Positions 32,101 through 42,900 of a DNA stretch of 64,000 bases are shown here, piece after piece (the first letter of the stretch is position 1; every line of letters starts with the position of its first letter). Both the position numbers and the translations under genes were made by a program. The stretch is from Nematopogon swammerdamellus (Eukaryota > Arthropoda > Insecta > Lepidoptera > Adelidae): positions 16,691,151 through 16,755,150 of the forward strand of contig OX336353.1 of assembly GCA_946902875.1 (NCBI GenBank), read 5' to 3'. The notes beneath the pieces were generated by a model that ran no database searches, was not told where the DNA came from, and worked only from the letters and a program-made list of their open reading frames with translations.

Positions 32101-34764
32101 ATAAAAATAAAAAAGTAATATTAATAACTAAAGAATTAAACCTACCTAACAAACATTAAAATAACTATCAAAACGGGCATTTTCAAATGTTCTTAGAGCA
32201 CTTGCGGCATTACCCCGCTGGATGGCAAGGCTTACCCTTTGAATGAAGTACATAAGCCCTTGATGGCGGGACACCAGTTGCGTCAACCAGCTCAAGCCTC
32301 TTTTGGCTTCACTGCTCCACGGACCGAGGGTTTCAACCGCAAACGCAACAAATTCGAAATCTTGAATTATATTTCTATATTTGCTGCGTTTGAGGCTCTC
32401 CGCCCCAGCCTCGGCCGCGCCAGCCGCTCTTGAAGATGTCCTAATGTGACTTGGAGCCAATGTGAGAACAAAAGTGGCGTCCCACATCAAAGAACTACCC
32501 TTAGTCCATGGCACTAAGGTGATAGCATCGGGCCTCTTGCCATCCAGCCGGGAATAACCGCGAGGTTCTAGGATGCACGGTATATTTGCCGTTAGAAGCG
32601 TGGACTTTATAATAAAATTTAAATTAAATTAACTCAATCTTAATATTAATTAACTTTATTCGAGATGGTTTAGCTTCTTCCTGAACGCAGCTCAGCCTTC
32701 GGCCTCGCCCTTAGTTGCTTACTTTCTTCAAGATGGTTTAGCTTCTTCCTGAACGCAGCTCGGCCTTCGGCCTCGCCCTTAGTTACTTGTTTTCTTCGAG
32801 ATGGTTTTTCAATTATCCGAACGAAGCTCGGCCTTCGGCCTCACCTTAGTTACTTACTTTCTTCAAGATGGTTTAGCTTCTTCCTGAACGCAGCTCGGCC
32901 TGCGGCTTCGCCCATAGTTACTCACTTTCTTCGAGAAGGTTTATGGTCTTCCAGAATAGAGCTCGGCCTTCGGCCTCGCCCTTAGTTACTTACTTTCTTC
33001 AAGAATGTTTTTATTCTTCCTGAACTCAGCTCCGCCTTCCGCCTCGCCCTTAGTTACTTTCATCGAGAAAGAATATCGTTTACGTGAGCGCAGATCCGCC
33101 TTCGGGCCCGCCTTTAGTTACTTACTTTCTTTTTTTTAATACGAATTTCACGCGAGCGAAGCCGCGGGCAACAGATATATAAATTTTATTGCACCAATGA
33201 CAGCGACATAACTTCGACTTTCAATTATTATTTTTATTTATCAAACAATTTGTCACCGGCCAGCTCACGTCGAGATGACAGGTCTCCGTTGTCAACATGA
33301 CATTTAAAATTGTTTTTTACCTTTACTTTGGATTACGTGATTTTTATTATATTTTTTAATTATTATGTTCATCCGGGATATACACTGTCACTATAAAAAG
33401 TTTCGTCAAATTCCGTTCAGTGGTTTTTGCGAGATGCGCGTACAAATAGACATTTTTGCATTTACGATTTTATGATATGTTTAAAAAGAATAGATATGTA
33501 TAGACTATTGTGTTCAAGTTATAAAAAAGAAGAACTGTCATTTTCGTTGTATCTACTTATTTTTAAATTTCGAATGAATATTTTATTCAAATTGTATTTG
33601 CTGCCAGTTCTCAAGATATAATTATGTACTTTGGACTACGTGATTTTAAACGCGCAATAATGTTTATAATTGTAATTTTTTTTTATTTTTTTTATTTTTT
33701 TTTACGTATTATGTTAACTCGGCATATAAACTGCCACTATACAAAGTTTCGTCTAATTCCGTTCAGTGGTTTGTGCGTGATGCGCGTACAGACAAACAAA
33801 CAAACAAACAAACAAACAAACAAACAAAAATTTTAAAAACTGTTCTAATATGTTCAGTATCTCATTTTAAGCCACCCTGGTTAGTTTTTTTCCGAATACA
33901 TTCAATGTACAGACTTTCTTACCTCTACGATTTTATTATATGTATATAGATGGCAATGTTGTGTGCGACTAAGACATTAATAACATTATCAAGGACATTT
34001 ATATAATGTATATATTTGGGTATAATTACTTATACTTGTACTTAGTACTTATTTTATTTAAATTATAATTTGTAATTTATCCATCCATATAAAATATCCA
34101 AAGGTTGACTGAGGGAGAAATCCCTGTAAGGGATAAGTCCGCCTTTGCCCCTCATGTAAATTAGAGTGTTTTCATTTTACGAAGGCACGAGGGGTATGAG
34201 GTAGGAAGTGGTGTGAGACCGCGCGGAGCTCAGTAGGGAACGACTCGGTTCGACGGAGCGACGCGAAGGCGTGTAGAACGTGTGTAGCGACCGGGCAACG
34301 AGTTTGTTCTCTACTCTCGCACCACTTCCTACCTCGTACCCCGCGTACCTTGGTAAAATGAAAACACTCTACTTATCGTTTTTTTTTTTATGGAAACTGA
34401 CACGGTTGGCTACATCACCTACAACATCTAAAAAATGTTTAAAATAATACTTTAAAATGTTTTGGGGCAAATAAAGTATTTCTATCTATCTAACAACAAC
34501 AATAAAACGACTTACAGCAACGAACTCTTCAAGTCCCTCCATCTCTCGGATAATATCGACGAAGCCCTGTGTCGACAAGTAGCTCATCGCCTGCACGAAT
34601 TCCTCGTCGTTTTCGTATTCCGAGAAGATGGAGGCCAAATTCTCCCCAGCCTCGCCCGCGATCACGTTGAGAAAGTCGGAAAAATTGTCGTCGAAACTCG
34701 CTCTGCCGATCACTCCGCCGCGCGCGACCGCAACGAGGACCAGGAGACAGAGAATGACCTTCAT
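29182..34764 (-). CDS. Insect-allergen-repeat (G12/nitrile-specifier-like) secreted protein, three exons
   Basis: On the minus strand the coding exons are 34764-34516, 31179-31110 and 29486-29182, with donors GTAAGT and GTAAGC and acceptors TTGCAG-type and TTTAAG. The joined frame is 207 codons plus stop. Residues 1-18 are a signal peptide (MKVILCLLVLVAVARGGV). Two repeats follow, about residues 24-106 and 125-207, each with the Asn-Asp-Glu-Glu-Phe motif and amphipathic helices. This is the layout of the insect allergen-related repeat family, whose members are gut-secreted proteins including cockroach allergens and pierid nitrile-specifier proteins. Two repeat units is short for a family that often has multiples. 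Intron 1 (3.3 kb) and intron 2 (1.6 kb) are filled with mobile DNA. Whether exon 1 and exons 2-3 began as one gene is discussed as a finding. The midgut role is inferred from the family. Confidence 0.82.
30213..30577. mobile_element. MITE with about 36-bp terminal inverted repeats
   Basis: AAGGTGCTTTGTTATTTATG and TCAAAAATTTCGGGAG at the left; CTCCCGAAATTTTTGACATA and AATAACGAAGCACCTT at the right, flanked by TATA on both sides. An inner hairpin (CGTACTATGTT / AACATAGTACG) lies at about 30390-30432. Confidence 0.85.
31005..31103 (+). mobile_element. RTE LINE 3' end with GAT-repeat tail
   Basis: The frame WWRALGEAYVQQWT is the conserved RTE ORF2 C terminus, followed by a (GAT)n tail (31078-31102). 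It is antisense to the allergen gene, and its tail ends six bases into intron 2, directly beside the donor of exon 2. Confidence 0.72.
31287..31612 (+). mobile_element. Divergent tRNA/5S-headed SINE in intron 1 of the allergen gene
   Basis: GTCAGCCTTGGTAGCTCCGT, GTGAAATTAAGCACATGCGG and GCGCGGTCAGAACTTGGATC are altered head motifs; core and tail are recognisable to CACCAAGGTTTCATAAAAAAG. The 5S-like part has lost the GGGTGACC block. Confidence 0.72.
31620..31700 (-). pseudogene. Decayed second copy of the allergen-gene promoter and 5' UTR
   Basis: On the minus strand this stretch repeats, with few changes, the TATA box, the 5' UTR (GGTCGCCTTGAA, CTTCATTTCACTTCC, ACTCTGTCAT) and the start region of the gene at 34764. 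The start codon is GTG instead of ATG, followed by AAG as in the intact gene. The copy stops where a SINE tail begins (about 31615). Its upstream side ends at a Helitron-type CTAG terminus at 31707. It is best read as the 5' end of a former tandem paralogue that mobile elements cut off. Confidence 0.75.
31740..32060 (+). repeat. Minisatellite of about 60 bp, four to five units
   Basis: Each unit has AAGTAACTAAGGGCGAGGCC, GAAGGCCGAGCTGCGTTCAG and a GTAAACGATAAACCTTCTT-like spacer. Units differ by a few bases. The palindromic GGCCTTCGGCC-type centre could form small hairpins. Confidence 0.8.
32146..32615 (-). pseudogene. Fragment of a conserved mobile-element-associated domain ending in AIQRGNAAS
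   Basis: Minus-strand translation from about 32610 gives CILEPRGYSRLDGKRPDAIT, then LVPWTKGSSLMWDATFVLTL, APSHI, a Ser/Gly/Ala stretch with LKRSKY, VETLGPW, and RVSLAIQRGNAASALRTF before a stop at 32146. I recall this order (DGKRPDG, WDAT, DT.APS, VET.GPW, AIQRGNAAS) from uncharacterised invertebrate proteins that often follow reverse transcriptase. I cannot name a function. The copy has no start and is flanked on both sides by inverted minisatellites and Helitron-type ends, so it is most likely cargo captured by a mobile element. Confidence 0.65.
32655..33135 (-). repeat. Inverted minisatellite partner array, seven to eight units
   Basis: The same unit as at 31740-32060 in opposite orientation: CTTCCTGAACGCAGCTCGGC, CTTCGGCCTCGCCCTTAGTT, ACTTACTTTCTTCGAGATGG. 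Longer than its partner, it shows local unit gains. Confidence 0.8.
33790..33828 (+). repeat. (AAAC)n microsatellite
   Basis: ACAAACAAACAAACAAACAA run of nine to ten units. Confidence 0.95.
34163..34371. mobile_element. MITE with about 50-bp terminal inverted repeats and TA flanks
   Basis: AGAGTGTTTTCATTTTACGA and GAGGTAGGAAGTGGTG at the left; CACCACTTCCTACCTCGTAC and GGTAAAATGAAAACACTCT at the right. It is 145 bp from exon 1 of the allergen gene, in intron 1. Confidence 0.82.
34381..34430 (-). mobile_element. Short SINE 3' end
   Basis: TTTTTTTTTATGGAAACTGA and CACGGTTGGCTACATCACC only: a severely 5'-truncated copy. Confidence 0.7.
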
Positions 34765-34823
34765 GATGACAGAGTGACAGAGGTGGCGGAAGTGAAATGA
34801 AGCGTCGTTGTTTCAAGGCGACC

Positions 34824-34832
34824 GTTTTATAA
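34824..34832 (-). promoter_or_regulatory. TATA box of the allergen-repeat gene
   Basis: On the minus strand TTTATAAAA lies about 60-68 bp before the start codon, in front of a short 5' UTR. The same box with the same flanking sequence recurs in the decayed copy near 31694. Confidence 0.6.
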
Positions 34833-35654
34833 AGGATGATAATCTTTGAGTGCGACTTAAGATTTCGTAGCTGGAGATAAATTTCTGACAGCCCGCTATC
34901 GCTTGAAAGGTGAATTAAATTATGTTCTAGAATGAATCAGAATCTGTAAAGTTTGTACTTATGATTCATCCTTAAGACGACCGTGTTAGGTACTTCTATA
35001 CATCCGCTCATCCACATCTATATGTACTTTTTCACCAGAAATGTGAATATCTGTAACCTGTCTTAATTCCTAAGTTCATTTTCTTAGGGTGGCATACTCA
35101 AGATTCGAGAGACGGAAATGACATCTAAACTAATAGACTCTAACAGTAGGTCTGTAACGACCTATGTGCCATAATCGATTCTATGGTCGTTTATAACTCG
35201 TGAACTACACGATCAATAATTCACATAGGGTTTTCACTGGCGTTCTTTGGCACATCAGGATCCGCACCGCTCCGCCGCTGCCGCGCAGCAGTATATTGTA
35301 TATTGTATATTTTTTATTAAGCATTCATTAGACAGCATGACTGTACTCGAATTTGTCACAATTTGTTCTATCCGATTCGATTACACCCACGAAGAAGAAC
35401 CGGTAAGAAACTTCGCAGGGTTTTTTTTCATAATAATTTTTACAAGCATTTAGTGACTATCCACATAATAACACCGCCTACAGTCGATTGAAAATACAGC
35501 TTGAGAGCAAAATCAAAAACAGATTTTTGTTTTGTTTTTGAAGTTCTGACTGCAAGGACTTAATGACGACTTATGTGACGTTTTCTTCATACAATTTCAT
35601 AAAAATTTTATTGGGCCTACTCTTGTAAATTACAGCGCTACACCAACCACCACG

Positions 35655-35795
35655 TTTAGCAATGTACCTATTCGGACAAGATAACTACACGTTTAGCACG
35701 GCATCTTGTCCTTATCTCTTAGTCGCTTTTTACGACATGCACGGGGAGAGATGCAGTGGGGCTATTCTTTTAAGTGCCGGCCCCACGCGTTACAT
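35655..35795 (-). repeat. Partial copy of the dispersed CATCTCTCCCC repeat
   Basis: Contains GGCATCTTGTCCTTATCTCT, GGGGAGAGATGCAGTGGGGC and the CGGCCCCAC end, in minus orientation. Confidence 0.7.
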
Positions 35796-36204
35796 TACTT
35801 TATTATTTATAAAAAAATAATATTTATGTAGCGTTCGCGCTTCGCGCTTATCGGTTTTTTTTATATTCTGTGGTTCCAGTCCAGCTGATGCACTCCTGTG
35901 GCCGCACCGTCAGCATAATTATACCCGCAATGATTTCCCTGGCGAGAGGCGACGACGCGGCGGGGGAGAGGGAGAGGGAGAGGGGCGGAGGGGGAAGCGA
36001 CGAGACGTCAGCAGCCACGAGATGTCACCGTTGATTATAATTTTTTTCATATTTTTTCGCTAACTGTACAGAGCGCGATCCCAAGAGAAGAATGCGCGCA
36101 TTTTTTCTTGTGGATTTTGAGCTAGAGTCACGCTGTCGAAGAGAAAATCCATATCATTTAGTATTAAGATTAAGAACGCTCCGTGTGTGGCCCGGTACTT
36201 GAAA

Positions 36205-36312
36205 ATAATAGGCCCACTGTATCTCTCCCCGTGCATACCGCAAATGAGGGATAAGGACAAGGCGCCGCTGCTAACGGGCGATAGGATAGCCACCTCTCCT
36301 TCGACACGGTCT
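36205..36312 (+). repeat. Partial copy of the dispersed CATCTCTCCCC repeat
   Basis: GCCCACTGTATCTCTCCCCG to GATAGCCACCTCTCCTTCGA, running straight into the 21-bp minisatellite. Confidence 0.7.
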
Positions 36313-36324
36313 TTCCACAGTCGT

Positions 36325-36532
36325 GCAGTGTTTTCGTGAACAGAACCGCTGTTTTCGTGAACAGAACCGCTGTTTTCGTGAACAGAACAGCGGTTTTCGT
36401 GAACAGAACAGCGGTTTTCGTGAACAGAACAGCTGTTTTCGTGAATAGGACAGCTGTTTTCGTGAACAGAATAGGTGTTTTCGTGAACAGAATAGGTGTT
36501 TTCGTGAACAGAACAGCTGTTTTCGTGTATAG
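36325..36532 (+). repeat. 21-bp minisatellite, nine to ten units
   Basis: The unit is GTTTTCGTGAACAGAACCGC T with changes at the last five bases. Because 21 is a multiple of three, both strands are open across it (NRTAVFV on plus, VHENSCS on minus). There is no signal peptide, conserved partner or splice context, so I treat it as non-coding. Confidence 0.9.
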
Positions 36533-36594
36533 ATTTTTTTTTTATGTAATCCGGTATGGACGGCTGAGTCGGAGGGGCCAAAGCGCTGTTTTTT
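36528..36594 (-). mobile_element. 3' end of a type-2-tail SINE
   Basis: TTTTTTTTTATGTAATCCGG and GCTGAGTCGGAGGGGCCAAA match the 3' end of the element at 52490. Confidence 0.7.
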
Positions 36595-36974
36595 TCAATT
36601 TTCGAAAAATGTTTTCGACTTTTACAACAAATTTTGTTATCATCTGAAAGCCATTGAAATTCTGCGTGTTTTAAGCCTTCATACGTCCTTGTGGCCCTAA
36701 ACCACTATATACCACGGGGCAAACACACTTTCAGCGAAAATGGAGCCCTATCGGAGCGATCGAAAAAACATTTTCAATGTTAAAAAAATCATAACTCCCA
36801 TACGTAGACGGAAATCGAAGCAAAAAAGATTTGAAGCGAATTTTGAATCATAAGGCAAAGATGACATGTCGTAATCTGCTTTATTGATATTTTAAATGTC
36901 TAAATTGGTGTATCAGGCAGGTCCATGGATGAGGTCAATTGATCCGTTGTTCGATGGGAGTTCACGTAGGCGGG

Positions 36975-39900
36975 TCACATGAGGAAATAATGCTGCAAGC
37001 AGAAAAACAATTGGATAATTATTATTTTAAATGTGATCGGTTAGGTTAGTAAAAGTGTCACACGGAAACTTCAGTTTGGATTGCTGAATATTCCTAGACT
37101 AGAGAGGAACACAGCCAAGTTTGATATGCGGCCATCTCACGTATCAATATCACATATCACATAGTGGTATCAACCCGGTCAAATACGAGGTTTACTCGCA
37201 CATGGAGGGTTCCGTAGATCCGCTATATCATACCTGTCAAAAAACCATATCCGTATATCTCTTGTCTTTCTACAATGCAAAATATAAACTTATGTGGCGC
37301 CATCTATTATTCAGTAGCGTGACTAATCTATTCTTAGCACGTTTCTTGTATGGGGACCGCCCTAATTTTTTCACGCTTGGCTTTTTTGATTATTTGTTGG
37401 TACATCCGCCATAGTAATACATACATATTCTGTGAAAATGTCAACCGGCTACCTATTACGGTTCAAAAGATACAACACTCGGACGGACGGACGGACAGAC
37501 AGACAGACGACGTAGGGTTAGTAATATGTATGTTATATTCTTTATTGAACACCAATTTATACAAATTAGGCACAACAGGCGAGCTTAATGCCGCGAGGCC
37601 TTCTATTCTAACTAACCTTTGGGATGTGGGAGAAGTACCTCGCCTGTAGGTACTTCTCCAACAAGAATATTTTGTGGCAATCTAACGACTGTAAAGAAGT
37701 ATGTATGATAAACTACATACGAATACTACCTACATAAATACTTTATACGCATGTATTTATATCAGTACCAATATTAAATCCGTAAGGTATGGTCATGGAG
37801 TAAGTTACTTTGTTTTATGAGATACTGAGTGTGTAGACTATATGTATGATATTAAAGATAAATGTACGATTTTTAGAAATATTTTCTGTATGTATGTATG
37901 TATGTTCCTCCATAACTCTTAAACATATCATCCGAATTCGATGAAACTTAGTACAAGCACATTTGATCATACGGGACACAGGATAGGCTAAACAAAAATT
38001 CAGTTCCAGTTACGCTAAGATGTGGCTCTCATACAAACCGAATTGATCCGCCCGCTGAAATAAAGGTACGGTAGCGGGCTTACTTATTTCCTTCTTTTTA
38101 CCCGACTACGGCGAAGCCAACAGGAGGGTAATGTGTTTAGCCTGAATGTTTGTATGTATGTATGTATGTATGTATGTATGTATGTATGTATGTATGAGGG
38201 TTAGAAAGAGCGTAGCGCCTAGAAGAAGCGTCGATTCTCAATGAAAGTTATACCAAAATGTTCTAGAACATCGCGAAATTGACATAGGATAGGTTAGTAC
38301 TCAATCCTAATAACGAATTTGTGAAAATCAGCACAAAATAATCACGTACATAGAAGGGAAGACGGGACGGCCATTTGTTTACATGCAAACGTCAACTGGC
38401 AAAGAGAATATAACCACTACGTCAACTGGATGCTTAGTTTTCATTGTGGATGGCGACATCTAGAGTTTGGTTGCCTGACCAAAGAGTATTGTACTCTCAG
38501 ATCAGGAAAGGAATTGTCAGGAATCTGTGGTTCTGTTGGGCAAACCATCTTAGTCTGTCAACTCTGGGACAGTAATCTGTGTTGGGGGGTTACTATGACA
38601 ACCATCTTTGTTGACGTCAGTTTGGAAAATAATGGAATTTATGATAGGTCAACTTTGTCATAGGTACATAAAATGCAACTAGCTCATTTATTCTACATTG
38701 TGGCAGAGCGGTCAGCGTTATTTCACAAGTGAGAAGTACATGATTATAACGGGTCACAGGAAGAGCGATTCGGAGAAGGTAACGTTCTCACGCATTGAGA
38801 AGCCTGAAGGATTTGTTGACACAATTCACATCTATTGATCAATATGAAGAAGTCAGAATTTTAAGTCAATGGAAGAAGTATTACAACAATTTGATAAATA
38901 TCTTTATGCCGAAGAAAAACATTGTATTCGAAAGATATAAGTTCAATTCTCTTGAACAGAAACGCAAAGGTCATTTATTCCTATAAACAGCGCAAATGTA
39001 CTACATTTAAACATAAAACAAATCATATGTAATGTGTATATTTATGTAAATGGTTTAATAAAATACCAATCCGAATTTTATATTTATAAGAGTGTTTGTT
39101 TTATTTCATATAGTCCACGTAAAAGCCCAATAATAACTTGATAATTTAAACTTCTTTCTTTAAGACCTGTAAGCATCTCTCCCCGTGTATGGCGTAAAAG
39201 GCGACTAAAGGATATGACTCCCTTCTTATATTACTAGGTGGTAGGGTTTAACCCGCCCGGCAGTGGTACCACCGCACTGAATGAAAGGTGGGTCAAAACG
39301 GCTATGTAAATAGTTTGTGTTTTCCGTCCAGTTCAGTGTAGCCGGCACGACCGAAGGGAAGGCTGACGTGGCACCAAGTTCACCCGGTGTTATGGGCTGA
39401 CATCACGGATGTTGTAGGTGATGTACCCAACCGTGTCAGTTACCATAAAAAAAAGAGTTATATTCATTGACTTAAAAAAAACTTGCTTTAAAATGCTTTA
39501 GGTTATTTCTATGGTTATATTGCTATTTCTGAGGATAATTTGTTTCTCATAATTAATTTTTTCAGATCCGTACCGCAGGTGCCAATATATTAATTTGAGA
39601 AAGTTATCTTCAGAAATAACAATATACCTCTATATATCTATACATATTATGCTTACTCATCATATTGTACCCAACTCCATGTATTGTACATTGTACATGA
39701 TGTAATCAAACATGACAGCACAGATTACCAACATGACAGGTAATAAAATTGACAACTTTAAAAAGAAATCTGTGGTATTCACTGAATGCAGATGTCGCTG
39801 TATATCCCTTACTATTCAAATTTCAAGTCTGTTCCGAGATTTTGTACTGGAACAAATTCAGTATATTTTTATGGAAACTGACACGGTTGGCTACATCACC

Positions 39901-42900
39901 TACAACATCCGTGATGTCAGCCCATAACACCGGTTGAACTAGGTGCCATGTCAGTGCTTCCCTTCATTTAATGTCGGCTACACTGAACTGGACGGAAAAC
40001 ACGAACTATTTACATAGCAGTTTCGACCTACGTTTCGCTCAGTGCAGTGGTACCAACCCGGCCGGGATAAACCCTACCACCTAGTAAGGTAAGAAGGGAA
40101 GGGACCTACAGTGTATCGTGGAATCCGAACCACGGTCAGCCTCCAACGGTCGAGCGGTCACTCCTTCAAGTACTGACCGCGCTCAGCACTGCACTGCTTA
40201 ACAACAGTCGACCGACTGCACCAATGAGCTACCGAGGCTGACATGACAGTATTTAATTTAAAAACAAAATTAAATTTTAAACAAAACATTATATTATTAT
40301 TGTATGTTCTAAAAAGTGTGAAATAAAAACTATTATTAAAAACAAAAAACCCGACTACGAAAAAGAAAAAAGGAAAAAATAAGATAATTTTGTAATATAT
40401 TGGGACAAAGTGCAGTTTAGAATACGTACTAGCAAAACTTAGGAAGTCGAATACTTATACGATTCTGAAAATATAGCATTAGGTATCGATCAAAATTAAT
40501 TATGTACTTGAACATAGTCAATCTGCTTTGATAATATGAACGAAAGGTCCTTCCAACACAATTAATAATACAGCCGGAGTCGGAGTCAGCTAGATTTTCA
40601 AGAAGTTTTGCTGACTCCGACTCCGGCTGTATTATTAATTGTGTTCGAACGACCTTTCGTTCATATTATCAAAGCAGATTGACTATGTTCAAGTACATAA
40701 TTAATTATGATCGATACCTAATGCTATATTTTCAGAATCATATATTCGACTTCCGAAGTTTTGCTAGTACGTATTCTAAACTGCACTTTGTCCCAATATA
40801 TTACAAAATTATCTTATTTTTTCCTTTTTTGTTTTTCGTAGTCGGGTTTTTTGTTTTTAATAATAGTTTTTTTAAATAATAATTTCACGCGAGCGAAGCT
40901 GCGGGCAAAAGCTAGTATATATAATAAACTTACATACTATGTACATTAATCAGTAGTACTGTTGTGCAACACAATCGACAATTGACAAGAAAGAGATAAC
41001 ATTTGTACCGTGTGGGTATAACCTAATAATAAATAAAATACTTTAAAAGAATATCCCCACTGCATCTCTCCCCGTGTATGTCGTAAAAGGCGACTAAGGG
41101 ATATGACTCCCTCCTTATATTACTAGGTGGTAGGGTTTAACCCGCCCGGGCTGCTACCACCGCACTGAATGAAAGGTCGGTCGAAACGGCTATGTAAATA
41201 GTTTGTGTTTTCCGCCCAGTTGAGTGTAGCCGGCACGACCGAAGGGAAGCACTGACGTGGCACCAAGTTCACCCGGTGTTATGGGCTGACATCACAGATG
41301 TTGTAGGTGATGTAGCCAACCGTGTCAGTTTCCATAAAAAAAATAAAAAAGGAAAATTGTACCGTGTGGGGTCGGTACTTAAAAAGAATAGCCCCACTGC
41401 ACATCTCCCCGTCGCATGTCGTAAAAGTCGACTAAGGGATAAGAAAATTCGTCAGCCTCGGTAGCTCAGTGGCGCGGTTGGTTAGTCAACTGTTATTAAG
41501 CAACGCTGAGCGCGGTCAGTGATTGGATGGGTGACCGCTCGACCGTTGGAGGCTGACCGTGGTTCGGATTCCACGTTAAACTGTAGGTCCCTTCCCTTCT
41601 TACTTTACTAGGTGGTAGGGTTTATCCCGGCCGGATTGGTACCACCGCACTGAACGAAACGTCGGTCGAAACGGCTATGTAATAGTTCGTGTTTTCCGTC
41701 CAGTTTAGTGTAGCCGACATGAAATGAAGGGAAGCACTGACATGGCACCTAGTTCACCCGGTGTTATGGGCTGACATCACGGATGTTGTAGATGATGTAG
41801 CCAACCGTGTCAGGTTCCATAAAAAAAAAAAAAAAAAAAAGATGATATAGGCTTCTGTATGGATACGAAACCCTGAAAAAAAAACCCGAAAGACCTCAGG
41901 ATCGGCCTGCTGCCAGCACTTGTGGATGTCGTAGGACAGCTGACAGAGGTCCGGATCGCCTTCCCCTTTGATGTGAATGCAGTTCTTTCCCATGTTGTAT
42001 GCGATCCTCTTCATCTTCTCCGGGATGAAGGTCATCATCTTTTCGTAGTGGACCTCGCCCGTTGACACATCCAGCTGCCGAAAATGTAGGTATAGATAAC
42101 AAAGAATAGAATAAATTTAAATCCTATATTCCATTGAAGTTCCCATTTATTAAATATGCAAATATACATATTAAAAGTACTATAACATTTTTAAAAGTAC
42201 TTACTATACCTCTCAAAGGAATAATAAATTGATGTATTTTTTTTTTATATATGAATACGTTTATGTATTAAAATTTATTTTAGCTATGGAGTATTTACAC
42301 CGTGGTCCAAAATAACGTTGACAAAATTTAAAAGAACATATTTCAAAAATGGAATGCTTTGCATTCCATTTTATTTTTGTCTATCGTTTTTTCATTCGTT
42401 GGCGCCATTTTAATATTGTTTGTTGGCTAAAAATTGTTAAAATATATTTATTACGCTATGTCAGAGCAGCGTGGAGCCATAATTTCATTGTATGAACGTG
42501 GAAAGCGGCAGTGTGAGATAGTGAACATCTTGGTGTTAGTCGTCAGCTAGTTTCTTTGGAAATTAAACGGTATGTTGAGCTCGGCAACATCGGAGACCGT
42601 CCTGGGAGAGGATGTAAGCGCACTGTTCGAACTTCTAGGAACCAACACATTATCAAACAAAGATTAGTCCGGCATCCACAGACAAAGGTGAGAAAAATGT
42701 CGCGAGACTTGGGAACAAGTCGCTCCACCGTGCAGCGTATAGTGAAATGTGATCTCCATTTGGTACCATACAAACTCAGAAAAGCGCAATTGCTTACAGA
42801 GAAAGACAAAAAAGTTCGCCTTGAGAGATGTCGTTTGCTTAAACAACGCTCCGCTGCTTCGAATTGGAAAAATATCGTATTCTCTGACGAAAAATTGTTT

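Larger units (their letters stand above)
31707..33177. mobile_element. Inverted-repeat composite: Helitron-type ends, minisatellites and captured domain
   Basis: The left end reads CTAGCTGAGCCCGCGGCTCC followed by GCTCGCGTGAAATTCGTATT. The right end is its inverse (AATACGAATTTCACGCGAGC, then GAAGCCGCGGGC). Inside each end lies a tandem array of about 60-70 bp carrying GGCCGAAGGCCGAGCTGCGT on the left (31745-32060) and its reverse complement on the right (32660-33130). The unique middle holds the captured coding fragment. It lies in intron 1 of the allergen gene. Confidence 0.7.

Noticed and set aside
37121..37649. Two overlapping frames of 97 and 99 codons
   Set aside because: They lie in a GGGTTCCGTA-type repeat and an inverted CCCAAAGGTTG-class repeat.
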